NCBI GenBank assembly: GCA_947172415.1
Contig: OX359200.1
Location: 4,032,501 to 4,096,500 of the forward strand
Direction of reading: 5' to 3'
DNA length: 64,000 bases
Source of the DNA: Chondrosia reniformis
Lineage: Eukaryota; Porifera; Demospongiae; Chondrillida; Chondrillidae
Shown here piece by piece: positions 34,685 through 47,476 of this stretch; the stretch's first letter is position 1, and each line of letters starts with the position of its first letter. Position numbers and translations under genes: made by a program. Below the pieces are notes generated by a model. It worked only from the letters and a program-made list of their open reading frames with translations, was not told the origin of the DNA and searched no databases.

Positions 34685-35800
34685 AAACGGAGACCTAATT
34701 AAAAATCTTTGTAATTTGTAACTCCTGATAAAATTACAATGATCATATTTTCTTTCTATGGCCCTTCTGGGGTGGGGGTGGGGGCATTTGAATTTATTAA
34801 ATAGCTATGATGTAGTGTTACTTGTACTCTCTCTCTATATACAGTGCAAGTTACTAAGGTAATCTAAATAAATAATTGAATAATTCATGTGGCTCCAAGA
34901 AAGGACCTAGAAACAGAATGGGTATATTATCATAAAGTTTAGAGTACAAAACCCATTTTAAATTAAGGGATTTTTCATTAGGCCTCCGTTTCTTAGAAAA
35001 CGGAGGACAAAGTCTGCATATAAAATGCCATAGACTATAGAAAACATATAGGAAATTTATATTGAAACCACGTGTTGTATTGATGAACAAGTATTTCGAG
35101 TTTAAAAAAACTCGTGGGGCGCCTGGCGCCCCCTCAAAACTCGAACTACTGTTGGTTCTTAGATATCCGTTTAACCGATTCCGGTCGTTGCTTGATTGCC
35201 GTCAATTTCAAGGCCATATCTCGCAGAAAACGTTTTTGCGCAAGATTTACGTTACATAGTATTAGTAAGGTTGGTTTTAAAATCCATTTCGTTCGTTCAA
35301 TGTTCTACGCTAAGGAAGAGAAAGCTAATTTTAAGCTAGAAAACGAAAGCCAGCCGAACGTCCGCCATTTTTTGACAGATGGTATGTATAAGGTTACGAA
35401 CAGGAAGCCATACGTTAACGTAATTTCTGAAAACAGTGTAGCGCCTACGGGACGTTGCGAAATATCACCTCACCGTTGCAAAAGAAGATCATCCTTTTGT
35501 GAACGGAACGGCTATGACAAGTCGACGCTCTCCTACGAGAAGGAGTTACCAAACAGGCGAGTTGTAGCGAAGGTAAGATAAAGCGTTTTTGTATACGTTC
35601 CCGTAAAGTTTGAGCATAGATTACATACGTATACCATATGATATCCCTTGTGTGCAAGTTACCAAGTGGTCTCTAACCCTGTTGATTATGTGAATGCATG
35701 CAACCATGCAACCGTCGGTATTCTTTGCTCCCTCACAAGGCAAACCAAATATGCTGTGGTTTTTAGCTGAGACCCCTTTAAGACTGGAACATTTGTTGAT
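34685..35800 (+). repeat. Repeat X, uninterrupted copy
   Basis: 34845-35797 is the reverse complement of 5452-6110 plus 655-813. The part at 35090-35461 is also present, inverted, at 62000-62370. At its left end, 34685-34800 resembles the adjacent 34858-34995 in opposite orientation, so the end itself may fold back. The 155-codon frame at 35114-35581 has no recognised domain. Confidence 0.65.
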
Positions 35801-35802
35801 AA

Positions 35803-35970
35803 ATGGCATGCAAATGCATCATCTTCAGTCTATACTAAGGTGTGAAAAGATAATAGGTCGGCCATGTGTTCCAGTATGATCTGTACTCTCTATGTAGTAG
35901 TTGAGGATTTCAAAGCCTGCAACTGTACTGTTTAAAATACTGATTATCCTAGGGGTCACTTGGATCTCTC
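35803..35970 (+). repeat. Dispersed repeat Y, diverged copy
   Basis: Matches 850-1060 with several gaps, including GAGGATTTCAAAGCCTGCAA and ATCCTAGGGGTCACTTGG. It lies directly against the end of repeat X. Confidence 0.6.
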
Positions 35971-36339
35971 TCTAGATATATATACGTATATTTGTTTCTT
36001 ATCTTGTACTTACCTTTAGCTCCTAAACGCAAAATTTGAAGTTAATATATTCATCAGATACCAGTTTGACAAGCACTACGAAAGAAGTAGTTATTCTGAC
36101 ATAGCAAGTATGACTAGTACTGTAAATGCATTATATACAAGTTTAAGGTTAAGTATGTGATAAACCTATATGTAATTTAGTGTGTGAAGTTGATAATCAT
36201 GGAATCATTTAATGTATTAATGTTAGCATGGTCTTAACTTGATCATTTTTCATAATAATTTTTAATAGGAAGCTACATTTAAATTTAAGTTTACCTTCAA
36301 AGTGGTATCAAGCAGACTCTGAAGTTACTGTAAGAATGT

Positions 36340-36665
36340 AGGGGAATACAAAGTAAAAATTTTCAAATGATATTAGAGGGAGGGGTGCATGGCAGTGTTG
36401 TAACAGTGACAATGTGACAAGGCTATAACCATACAGAAGTGGAATACTATGTATTTGGTTCCTATACACATTTACATCTGTGTTTGGGTGTACTATGGCA
36501 GCTGAAGTAGGGATGGCAAGTCCAAACACAGATGTGACGTATATGTTTAAGTCACTGATTTCTTCTGTATAAGTTGGCTAGTGTGTTATGATCATTATCT
36601 TGGCTTCATTACTTTTCCAGATGTGCTAGTCACTGTTGCTACTACCATCCTTACTAATATCATTA
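36340..36665. mobile_element. Diverged hairpin MITE
   Basis: Imperfect inverted arms around GCTGAAGTAGGGATGGCAAG, with CCAGATGTG and CTTACTAAT in the right arm. Same family as 16797-17152 but more decayed. Confidence 0.55.
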
Positions 36666-36756
36666 ATGGTTCATCAGCATCAGCCATTAGTTAATATATA
36701 TGTGGTCAAAGTAGTACAAGTGGTAAGTGAAGTGATATATTTCTATTATAAAGATT

Positions 36757-36838
36757 TCATTTTCAGTTTGTAGTGCAAATAATCATTATCCTAGACACAT
36801 TTTCAGTTTGTGGTGCAAATAATCATTATCCTAGACAT
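36757..36838 (+). repeat. 41-bp tandem repeat, two units
   Basis: Two adjacent copies of about 41 bp beginning CATTTTCAGTTTGTAG/GTGG and ending ATCCTAGACA, with one difference seen. Confidence 0.8.
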
Positions 36839-36839
36839 G

Positions 36840-37645
36840 CAGACTTAGTAGTCTTCATACAACTACAAGATGAAATATCACTTATCACCTCAATCACCTC
36901 ATGATGCAGTCATTTATATAGAATTTTCTAAATGCTGAAGTTGAAATAGGCCCAATTCCAGAACAAGCTTACTACAGCTATATAAGCATTCATGAAAAGT
37001 GGATACTAAATTAATGGAATTATATTTGATTAGTACATGGAAGAACTGCTTGGATAAAATCAACCTAATCCATTATCACTCTTCATTCTGTAACATAAAG
37101 TTCATTAATTTAATTGACACCTTATAATCTCACCATTTTTCAATTATGCATCTACTATTCAACCCAGTTAACATATGCAGTCTTTTTTAGTTCAAATCAA
37201 TATGGCCACCCCTAAAGCTGGCATTTGTGGCACTAGTACTATCTCTGAGAACCAGTATATACACCTCTCAATATTTTCTACTGATTATACTACAACTTTA
37301 AGCTAGTACTACACAGTTACTATATAAATTAATAGTCTGAATCCTAGGGTATCCACAAAAGCATGTAGGGCCATAGGGAAAGTTAATTACTGCAGTGCAC
37401 CATAGTATAATAAATCCCTGCTACCTGCAGCATACTTTACCATGATTCAGACATTGAGATTATCACACTTATGCACTGAGCAATAGCTTATATAAATTGC
37501 ATTTTAAACTAGACTTAATGGCATATATACACCAAGTAAACTGTATAAAATTCCTATATAGCATTATGATTATGCACTGGTTTTAGTATATAAAATATAT
37601 ATTTGATCTAATCTGGGACAACATATATGTATATATATATATATA
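36840..37645. other. Intergenic AT-rich sequence
   Basis: No gene or repeat family is recognised. A short AT dinucleotide run lies at about 37621-37645, at the edge of the inverted-repeat structure that follows. Confidence 0.4.
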
Positions 37646-37829
37646 GTGTATAACCTATATATTCAATGAATAAACTAAAACTAGTGTTTTAAGTGAAGAG
37701 AGATGGTTAGGTATATAATACAAATATACCCATCAGTGTAACTCTAACTGAATAAGCATACCCAATATAGCTGTAGTGGTAGAAGAATCATGGCTAGTCT
37801 GTGTATATACACTGTGGCTGTCTTCCCTT

Positions 37830-38045
37830 CTATGTTTGGGCGCATCATGGATATACTAGAAGTAGGGATCGATGCGCCCAAACATAGAAGTGATGTGTAT
37901 AGTTAAGTTTCAGTATGCCACTTCTGCAATGTTAGCCTTACCATATGATCACTTTCTTGTTTCGTTACTTTTTCTAGATGTGATAGGTACTGTTGCAGGG
38001 ACTGCAATCCCTACTTCTCATTTCATTTTTTAAATGTTTTTATTT
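37830..38045 (+). mobile_element. Hairpin-MITE copy, left arm truncated
   Basis: Contains the centre (GAAGTAGGGATCGATGCGCC) and right arm of the MITE family, but the left arm is cut short by the outer inverted repeat. About 105 bp of it (TTTCTAGATGTGATAGGTAC onward) is repeated inside the foldback element at 38475-38575. Confidence 0.65.
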
Positions 38046-38308
38046 ACTTGTATTCCTTCTTTTTTGTAATGTTATATGCTTGTTAAAATTAGTTTTGTAA
38101 TTTTTTTGGCAAAAACTCGAAATATAACAAAAAGGTTCCAATTTGCTTATGCGCCACAGAAAACCGTCTTTGCACAAATCGTTTGAAGACAGAAAGGTGC
38201 CTATTCCCTAGTTGCTAAAACTTTTAGACGATATGCCCCTAAAATGTATTTATCTACAAGCGCGTTTATGCACTAGCGTGAAAGAAAAGGAAGAATAATA
38301 ATAATCAG

Positions 38309-38839
38309 AGAGTACCGTAGTACTCTCTAAGTAGGGATGGCCCGAAAAAAAATGGATGCCGTATTCAATGTATTACGGGTTAACACCTTATAAGTAGGCA
38401 GCGAATGCGTTTTTACCTCTTTTAAACTCATAATGTGTCTTTTTTGTACGATTTCTATTGAGGGAAGCTGTTATATGATCATTGTCTTGTTTCATTGCTT
38501 TTTCTAGATGTGATAGGTACTGTTGCAGGGACTGCCATCCCTACTTCTCATTTCATTTTTTAAATGTTTTTATTTATTTTAATAATAAGAAGAAGAAAAT
38601 GAGGAAAACCGGAAGTAGGCCTGAAACCGTTTTACAAACTTGGAGCCTTTATGCGCTCTTGAAAACAGCTTCCCTCAATTGAAATCGTACAAAAAAGACA
38701 CATTATGAGTTTATATAATTAAAAGAGGTAGAAACGCATTCGCTGCCTACTTATAAGGTGTTAACCCGTAATACATTGAATAGGGCATCCATTTTTTTTC
38801 GGGCCATCGCTACTTAGAGAGTACTACCGTACTCTCTGA
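38309..38839. mobile_element. Foldback transposon with ~165-bp arms
   Basis: Arms 38309-38473 and 38660-38839 are close reverse complements, ending in GTAGTACTCTCT palindromes. The loop (38474-38659) carries a captured piece of the MITE described at 37830. The opening GTAGGGATGGCC sequence is the same as in the hairpin MITEs. Confidence 0.75.
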
Positions 38840-39121
38840 TATATGGCATGCAGATGCATCATCTTCAGTCTATACTAAGGTGTGAAAAGGTAATTGGTAG
38901 GCCATTATTCTACCTTGCAATTGGATGATCTGTATCAACTACTACTCTCTATGCAGTAGTTGAGGATTTCAAAGCCTGCAACAGTACTAGTGTGACTAAA
39001 ATCTTGTACTGTTTAAAATACTGATTATCCTAGGGGTCACTTGGATCTCTTTAAATTTGTAACTTGCACTGCATGTGTAGCTAGTACTTGATTGTAATTT
39101 TAATATTGTATAGTCACTTGG
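38839..39121 (+). repeat. Dispersed repeat Y, copy 3
   Basis: Nearly identical to 848-1130. It starts at the right edge of the foldback element. Confidence 0.7.
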
Positions 39122-39399
39122 CCCTATAATAAGAAAAGCTTTTGAACCTCAACTACACCCCATTGCATACTTGGCAGAGCTTTTGCCCATATGTTTAACA
39201 ATCAACTTCCACAGCCAAGGGAAGACAGCCACAGTGTATATACACAGACTAGCCATGATTCTTCTACCACTACAGCTATATTGGGTATGCTTATTCAGTT
39301 AGAGTTACACTGATGGGTATATTTGTATTATATACCTAACCATCTCTCTTCACTTAAAACACTAGTTTTAGTTTATTCATTGAATATAGGTTATTGATC

Positions 39400-40085
39400 G
39401 AGTTAGGGTCATAGGTTAAGGCATTGCAATGGTTATATAGATGACAGCAGCATGCCTTGTACTAATCACATGATAGGTAAGCCACAAAATGAAAATGAAA
39501 TTTCTTTAATAGAAATATTAGTAGCCTAAGGCACAAAATAATAGGATTGCACTTGTTTGTTGCAGTTTTGACCACATATTCATTTGATATGCAAGTGTCA
39601 ATTGAAAATAATTTTTATGAGATAATTGAAAGTTTTACACATGTATCAGTCTACATCCTGCATTTTGTATATAGGCCATTAACTTACAGTTGGTGTTTGG
39701 AATGTCACTATTAATTGGTACTGATCTTACAATGAAACTGTCATGGAAATGGAACTATAGAATATTTTAGGGTCTATACCTACATGCACTGAGGGTAAAA
39801 CGTGATATACGTATATAATAATACTAATGAAGTCTGGAAGTGGTCCTAGTGAGAAGAATGATATAGGTTCAATAAAATAAAATACGTATATATAGAGCAA
39901 ATTGAAGTCCAAATACCATGTTCTAGGGTATATTCCTGAAAACATTCCTGCAAATAAATTATACCTGCAGTCTAACTGTGTCATGGGGAGGGTAAATCCA
40001 ACAGATTTACAGAAATTTTAATGAATTAATAAGTTAATTGCACTGAGCTATGCAAAGGCTATTATGATGATAAACAAGTATGTAT
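39400..40085. other. Intergenic sequence before copy B
   Basis: No gene recognised and no clear repeat. Similarity to the 5' flank of copy A starts at about 40088. Confidence 0.45.
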
Positions 40086-40087
40086 AT

Positions 40088-40883
40088 AAATTGATAACCC
40101 AGAAATTGGAACTTGCATAACACACCAAACTTTAAATATTATGGTGGAAATTTTGGCAGTGAATGTTTTGTTAGAAAGAAAATCTTCCAGTTGTAATAAT
40201 TTGAGCAAATTGAATCCAACAAATATATTCTTCCTGCATTACAAACTTCCAGATGATGATGGAGGAAGGGAAGGAACTGACGTAAGCCATGGAGGTTATG
40301 ACAGGGGATGAGTCGTGGAAGAAGAGTGATCTTTTAATGAATAGAGCGCACATAAGGAAGAATCGGAAGAGCACTATGTTTATATATATACAGACCTATT
40401 TGGAAACGTCCCTGCTATATAGTCAAGATTGTTGACTGCGATGACTTAAATATTGCATGCATGAGGATTAAGCTCTGCAGCCACAAAGTGATTCGAATCA
40501 ACTATATATGACCATGCACAGCACTTCTATATGTTGCAATGGACTGGTCTATATAACCTGTCAGGAACCATGCAAAGAAAGCTTGCACCTCATATCTCTG
40601 ATCATGATCTCTGCATGGTTGTATATTGAAACAGGTACACACACACATGGTGGCCATGAACCCATCAATACGTACATCTTCTCTAACAATCTACTAATTC
40701 TCTTCCTTTACTGCAGATAAATTCAGTTTCCGCTGAATGTTTTTTGATTAGTCATCCTTTCCCGAATTTTATAGGTTTTCCGGAGCCACTGTTTGCATCA
40801 TCTCTTCCCTCCTCTTAAAGAGAGATCTGTACTCCACCTCTCCTCTCTATAATAGATTGTCGGAGGCGTGGTTCACGGACATG
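40088..40883 (+). promoter_or_regulatory. 5' flank of gene copy B
   Basis: Matches 6220-7173 with several deletions. The last 200 nt are the most conserved and lead to the TATA box. Confidence 0.5.
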
Positions 40884-40891
40884 TATAAATA
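40884..40891 (+). promoter_or_regulatory. Putative TATA box, copy B
   Basis: TATAAATA, 80 nt before the ATG at 40971. Same sequence and spacing as copy A. Confidence 0.5.
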
Positions 40892-40970
40892 CAATGCAGA
40901 CGTGGAGCATTTAGCTGTAGCTAGGTACTGGTACGCAGGTACGGATTCCACGCTGCATGTGTATCGAAAA

Positions 40971-41056
40971 ATGAGAGCAGATTTATTTGTTCTCTTTGGG
41001 CTACTGCTCCTCCTTCAAGGAAGACTTGGTCATAGTCTTAGCCTTGGCGACCCAGG
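40971..41056 (+). CDS. Gene B exon 1: signal peptide
   Basis: The ATG is followed by a hydrophobic core ([13 protein letters not shown]) and a likely cleavage near GHSLS. Donor GTATGT, phase 2. This ATG was chosen because both copies keep it and the upstream Met lies before the hydrophobic core near the TATA box. Confidence 0.8.
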
Positions 41057-44000
41057 GTATGTATAAACTTACAAATGTATATATATCCTAAATATGCATA
41101 GTATAAGTTCAACGCAGTTCCGAGAAGAATTCTTATTCTATAATATTGCAAATAAGTTATATTATAACCTGGATTGATAAAAGTTTTGAAAAATACTCCA
41201 TTGAATTAGAATGCAATGCAGCAGTTGAGCAAAACGACGTTGGCTCATTCCTGATTAATTTCTTCTTGAAAAAATGGCGTTTGGATTTCTGTTTTAAGCT
41301 TAAGGTTTTATATATAAGTTATTCTCGTCATTTTATATTTTATACAAGGTTAGTTGACAATCTTGAAATAACACTGCATGCAGTCTATAAGGCAATATAT
41401 ATTTAACATTTCAAGTAAGTGAAGCGGAGTGCAGAAGAATAAATATAAAGAGAAATCTAAGAGGCTTTACAATCAAGCAATGTATAATATGGTACAGGAA
41501 TTGTATGATACCGAATGGTGGGTAGGAGTAATAAGTGGCCAATTTGGTGGTAGAAAGAGAATTTAGGAATGCCCAGGACAGCATTTTGAAAATCTATGTC
41601 GTGAAGTAAAACATTAATCAAGTATGTCTTCATACCTCAGGGTGCCTAAATTTGGGAGACTATCAATTGCTTTGAAAGCTGCTGGGTATTCACTCAGGTG
41701 GCAGATGCAATAGATGGAACTGACTTACCCATCATATAGCCCAAAGGATAGTGCAGCAGACTAGTATAATAAGAAAAGGCTGTTATTTAATAATAATGCA
41801 AAGTCTAGTTGACTTCAAATTCAAAGGACAACTTGCAATGTATATATATATATATGTGTGTTATCTAGATTTTGAGTTATGCCTTCTCTAATTAATAGGG
41901 TCTGCCCTCAAAGTCAGTACAGGGTTTCATCATTTGCTGAGCATTTTTATGTGAATGGTGTTATTAAGCTACGTACTGTTTATAAGACTTATGAAACTAA
42001 GATACCTGTTTGCTGCCCAAGTTTTATTCAAGTAGTGGATGAATGCATTGGTAAGTTAGTTGTGAAATTTGTCATATATACAATAAATAATAGGATTAAT
42101 CTAACTACGTCAAACTTATATTTTGGATGGTTCATCTTTTGACTTTTGAGAACTTAAATATATGGATTAGTAAATCTTTTGTCAGACATTTTGACCCCCG
42201 AGAGTCTTTTTCAGTGACTGATGTTGGTCAGCAGGTCTCCTCTTTTATTTCTGTCATTTTTGATGACATATACGTATATATACATCGATTACATCATTTT
42301 TGGGGAAAGACGAAAATGTAGTATTGGTTCATTTTAACCTGACACTGCTGGATCTTCAAATTAGTATAGAAGAAGATACTTATAGAATCAGGTTAATATG
42401 AACCTACAGATCAATGCCCGCTCTTCTTTGATCAAATACCAGTTGATTTCGGTGGAGTTTTGATGTACCTTTAGAGAAAGAGCTGTACATAGGACTGTAC
42501 AGTTTAACTGCATTTTTACATTTATTGTATATAATTATGTAGACATTGGGTGACAGAAGATTTCAATTTGCACGCAAGGATATATATAAAAGGCTAAAAA
42601 CCTTGATATAGACCACATCAGAAGTCATATATAGTTGATTTAGTTGATGCTGGTCTCTGATTACATAGAAATAGCTGATGAAATAGGGAAAATAAACCTG
42701 TATATGCATAAACATAGAGGTGATTTGTACGGTAAGATTTCAGTATAAGTCACTTCTGTATGTTTACCCTTATCATATGATTATTTTCTTTTTTCAAACC
42801 TTTATCTACTATTTTTTTCAATTGTACATATATATACATGATTATACATTGTAGCCCAGTGTAATCCTCCTTGCTTGAATGGAGGAATATGTAAACCTGG
42901 ACAATATTGTAAATGCCCTCCTGAATGGGTCTCAAGAGACTGTAGCAAAGGTATGTAGCATTCTATTCTGTAAAAGTTAATTGTCAAGAAGTAATGCACA
43001 TGTGTAAATCGTTAATACAAAAATCTAGACTTTAATGAATGTCTCAATGACCGTGGAATATGCGGAAGAGGCCGTCCAAGAGCTAAATGTAGTAATTTAA
43101 ATGGGACTTATGATTGTATATGTAGAAGAGGATATGAATTTAATGCTGGAGTCAAAAAATGTATAGGTGAGGAAGTTATGATCAAAAACTGTTGTGTATA
43201 TTTTGGTGTGTATTTTTCATTTTCTTAATCTACACGTTAGATATTGATGAATGTTTAAATGGGACCCACAAATGTGACTACAATTGCAGCAACACAATTG
43301 GGTCATATGAATGTTCCTGTCCCAATGGATACGACCTTGCTCCTAATGGTAGAAAATGTAATGGTTAGTATTTGGTCATCTCTCTAATACATGTATATGC
43401 ATATTTAGATTCCAATTTTTCCATTAACTATACATTTCCTCAAAAGCATCCTTGTATGTACCTTTTTGGCTTGCACAGATGGTAAGTATATAAGTGTATG
43501 TATTTACCTTAGGAAATGTTAAGATTTATGCTTGGCAAAATTAAAGACTAAATTTTCAATACATTTAATGGCAAACCTCTGAAATCAGGACACCTTTGTA
43601 CATATCTGAGTATCCTGACTTCAAACTTTTGTCTGTATATATTTAGTAGACTTCATATATAATTGTCACAGATATAATTGCTTTAAATGGTATTGTAATC
43701 ATAGAATAGATTGACTGCATGAATGTGGCTGACATGCATTCACTTGTATATGTACGTATGTAGATATAAATGAATGCTTGAACAACAATGGACAATGCAC
43801 CCATGTCTGTCTAAATACCAATGGATCATTTCACTGTTCTTGTCCTCCTGGATTCAAGTTAATGCCTGATGGTGTTGCATGTGAAAGTAAGTATTGCATA
43901 CGTATATAACAGCATTTGTATATTTTACACTACATGGCTTTTGGTGCATGTGTATTGAAATACGTAATTATTCAATTTCAATGCATAATAATGTCTGTTA

Positions 44001-47000
44001 GTATGACTACTTTTCATGTGAAATGTGTATTATTTATTTTTCAGACATTGACGAGTGCATTCTTGGAATGCACAATTGTTCTGATGACAGAGACTGTGTG
44101 GATTTAATGGGAGGATTTGTATGTCAGTGTCACAATGAAGGATATGAACTTGCTGACGATGGAGTTACTTGTATTGGTGAGACTGTGCCTTTGGAACCCC
44201 TATCTATGCATATTTGTTACTAACTTCTGGCACACGTGTCTTTATATTAATTTAAAATTTTGGTAATTCATAATAACATGTACAGAGTGTATATATGCAT
44301 AATATACAATATAGTTTAGAAGTTAGAAGAAAGCATATTCAAACAGTTTATTGGAATTTTTAAATTAACAGGATAACTATATACAATGAAGTTTAAACCA
44401 AGTGCTGCACTGTATTGTAGTTTTTTTTATAAAATGAACTCCTACTCTGCTGGTAAACCTTGTGTTAATAATTTGAGGATTAGCGATTCTTATGAAGAAG
44501 GAATTATTAACCGTTTTAACACCTACATTGGACTCACTTAGTCTCGCCATCACGGCTTTGAAGAAAGGGTTGCGGCCCCGGCTTATGGGTTTAGTAATTC
44601 GTAGTAAAAATTGTCAGAAAATTCAAGTTTACTGTGCTATAAGGCCTTTTCGGAGAATACCACTCCTCATTAGTAGCACTGGGTAGCAATTCTTTAGAGT
44701 AACCAAGCTACCAATTCTTTATCTCTCGACAAAGGTTCTTATTACTATTTTGCCTACATAATAATATTGATGTTTGTTATAGAGTTTTCTGAGTTATAGG
44801 TTTGACGTTTTAAAATGTGTTTCAGCCAATCCTTTGTGGTAAACTTGAGTTTTCTGACGATTTTTACTACAAATTAGCGATTCTTGTTTTAGATCTGCTA
44901 GATTGATTTCTTCTTTCAAAAGGCAGGTCATCCACATACAAAGCTGACTGTTGCAGGTTTCATTACTTTAGAAATCCACTTTCCTTATATTCTATAGAGA
45001 TTAGATATGCTAGAGTCATTGTAGACTTTCTATATATGGATTACAGGGCCAAATGTAGTAGGTAGCTGAACAGCCATCCTTATTTTTGAGCCATTTTAAA
45101 TAGAGAATATTTTGAATGTGTAAGAATTGAATGTATAAGAATTTGTAATTATTGATGTAATAAATTTCACACTGGCCTTTTGGAAAAGTAGTAGAGGGTG
45201 ATTTTACTTTGTACATACCATACCTTAGGGATAGTAAATGTCTATGCATGTATGGTTGTTGGATATAGCCATTTGAAAATAAGTACGTATCTTTTCAAAA
45301 AGTAGCTCAAAAGGCTGCCAAAGAACAAACTACCATCTCTTCAATGGTTCATTCCTTGCATCTAGAGAGGCAGTTTAGTTTTTAAACTTTAGTCAGACAT
45401 TTTGACCCTGGGAGTCCTCAGTCACTGAAGAAGACCACCAGGATTGAAACATCTGACTAAAGTTTAACAACTAAACTGCATCTCTATACGTTCAAAAAAG
45501 TCAAAGGATGAACCATCAAAGAGATAAGTTTGACACAGTTAGAAGGAATCCTCAAGTTACCGCTATAAAAGAATAACATGTAGGGCATGGTAGTATGAAA
45601 TTAGATGATTTGTCCACACCTACCAAGTTAAATGTTAAATATATATGGTGCCTCATTGCATGAAGTTGTAAAGTCTATTTATATATTTACCACACAAATT
45701 AAATTCTTTAGATATTGATGAGTGTATAGAAAGATACACAGGCTGTCATCAAGGATGCAAAAATACACTTGGTAGTTATGAGTGTACATGCTATGATGGA
45801 TTTAAGAGAGATGACAATGGCAAAAACTGTAGTGGTGAGTATATATATTAAACTTACTATAGTAGTAATTGTATAGATAGGTGTGGAATGATCTAGTTAT
45901 ACACTTATATATATAGAGGTAGATAGATAGGTACATAGATATGTAGGTAGATATATAGGCAGATAGGTAGGTAGGTACGTAGATAGCTAGGTAGCTAGCT
46001 AGGTAGGTAGGTATGTAGGTAGGTAGGTAGAGAGATAGATAGATGGAAATGTATACAATCAATATGGACATTAATTGGATATAGGGCATAAATATAATAA
46101 ATGTTTATGCTCCTAAAACTTATATATAACTTCATTAACTTCATAGACATGTTAATCATATTTTTTGAAATATGGTGTTCTAGAATATATAGAATAATAA
46201 ATAATTAACTGTACGTAGATATTAATGAATGTCTAACCTCAACACATGGATGTGACCAGTTATGCAACAATACCTATGGCAGTTACAAGTGTGATTGTAT
46301 GGAAAATTTTATCTTAAAGGAAGACTACAGGACATGTGAAGGTATACCTACAAAAATGTTACACCTGTATGAGCCTAATCTAGTATTGTTAATAAATAAT
46401 TAAATAATTAATTGCCCAGTATATACCTATATACAGATTTAAATTGTGAAGCAAAAAAAGGCCCTATGGTATCACTATGTAGGGATGGTACCGGCTGTTT
46501 TGTTTTCAAATGTATAAGAACGAAAATTCGAAATAGGCTGAAAACCGCGAAAAAAGGCTATGAAAAATCTAAGATACCATTTCCTACATGCTATACCTAT
46601 TCTGTAAAAGAGTCTATAGGGGAACTAAACCTGAAGAGAGCTTTGGATGAAGATACAGGAGTCTTTTCTTCCTTCTTTTCCCTTCTTTCATCTTCTTCTC
46701 CACTGGGTCAGACAGCCGTTTCTGGGAATTCCACCCTTCATCAGTGATCCTGGGAGTCTTTGTCTTTTTCTTTATCTTGATCTTCTGTGAATCCTCGATA
46801 TAGTTAAAAAAAGACCAGCCATGCTATAAAACTGGCCTTTAAGGCAAGCGACTGTGTTCCGCTAGCCAATAAACGAACTCTAAAATATCCCATTTTCGTT
46901 TTCTTCTTCTTCATCTTCTTCATCTTTTTCTCTTCTTCATCTTCATCTTCTTTGCCTGCTGTAACTATAAAAGGAAATAAGCTTTCAAACTACTGTACTT

Positions 47001-47438
47001 CTTAAGCGAAAATACTCTAAATTTTCTGAGCTGTATTCTTTTGTAGGAGCAAGAGCGATAACATTATTATTGAGCATGATGGTTTCATGGCCCAACGGTC
47101 ATAGCTTCAATAAATTAGCCATTTTAATAATGTCATAATCAGTGGAACATTGTGAAACCAAAAGACAAATCTAATTCCTAGCTCATGCTCCATAAAAAGT
47201 ACAGAAACTAGAAATATTAAATTTTTTTTACAAAAATAGTGAAGATGTAGGGATGGCACAAAAAGTACAGAAACAAGAAAGGGATGTTACACAGTGAAGC
47301 ATTAGCTTTATATGCATGAATCCTACAAGCAAGGGTGTTGTATGATTCATGCATAGCTAATGCTTCACTCCCTTTCTTGTTTCTGTACTTTTTATGCCAT
47401 CCCTACATCACTATTTTTGTAGAAAACTTTTAATATTT

Positions 47439-47476
<38 letters not shown>

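Larger units (their letters stand above)
37650..39396. mobile_element. Large inverted-repeat structure with nested elements
   Basis: Outer arms of about 180 bp (37650-37829 and 39217-39396) are nearly exact reverse complements. Between them are a MITE half (37830-38045), a foldback element (38309-38839), repeat Y (38839-39121) and about 95 bp of other sequence. The structure is composite; whether the outer arms are themselves transposon ends is not known. Confidence 0.7.

Noticed and set aside
35114..35581. 155-codon frame in repeat X
   Set aside because: Not kept in the other X copies and without a known domain.
44492..44686. 64-codon frame in intron 7 of gene B
   Set aside because: Lies inside a small inverted repeat, no protein motif, absent from copy A.
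45802..46089. 95-codon minus-strand frame rich in Tyr, Ile and Ser
   Set aside because: It is the translation of the TAGG microsatellite.
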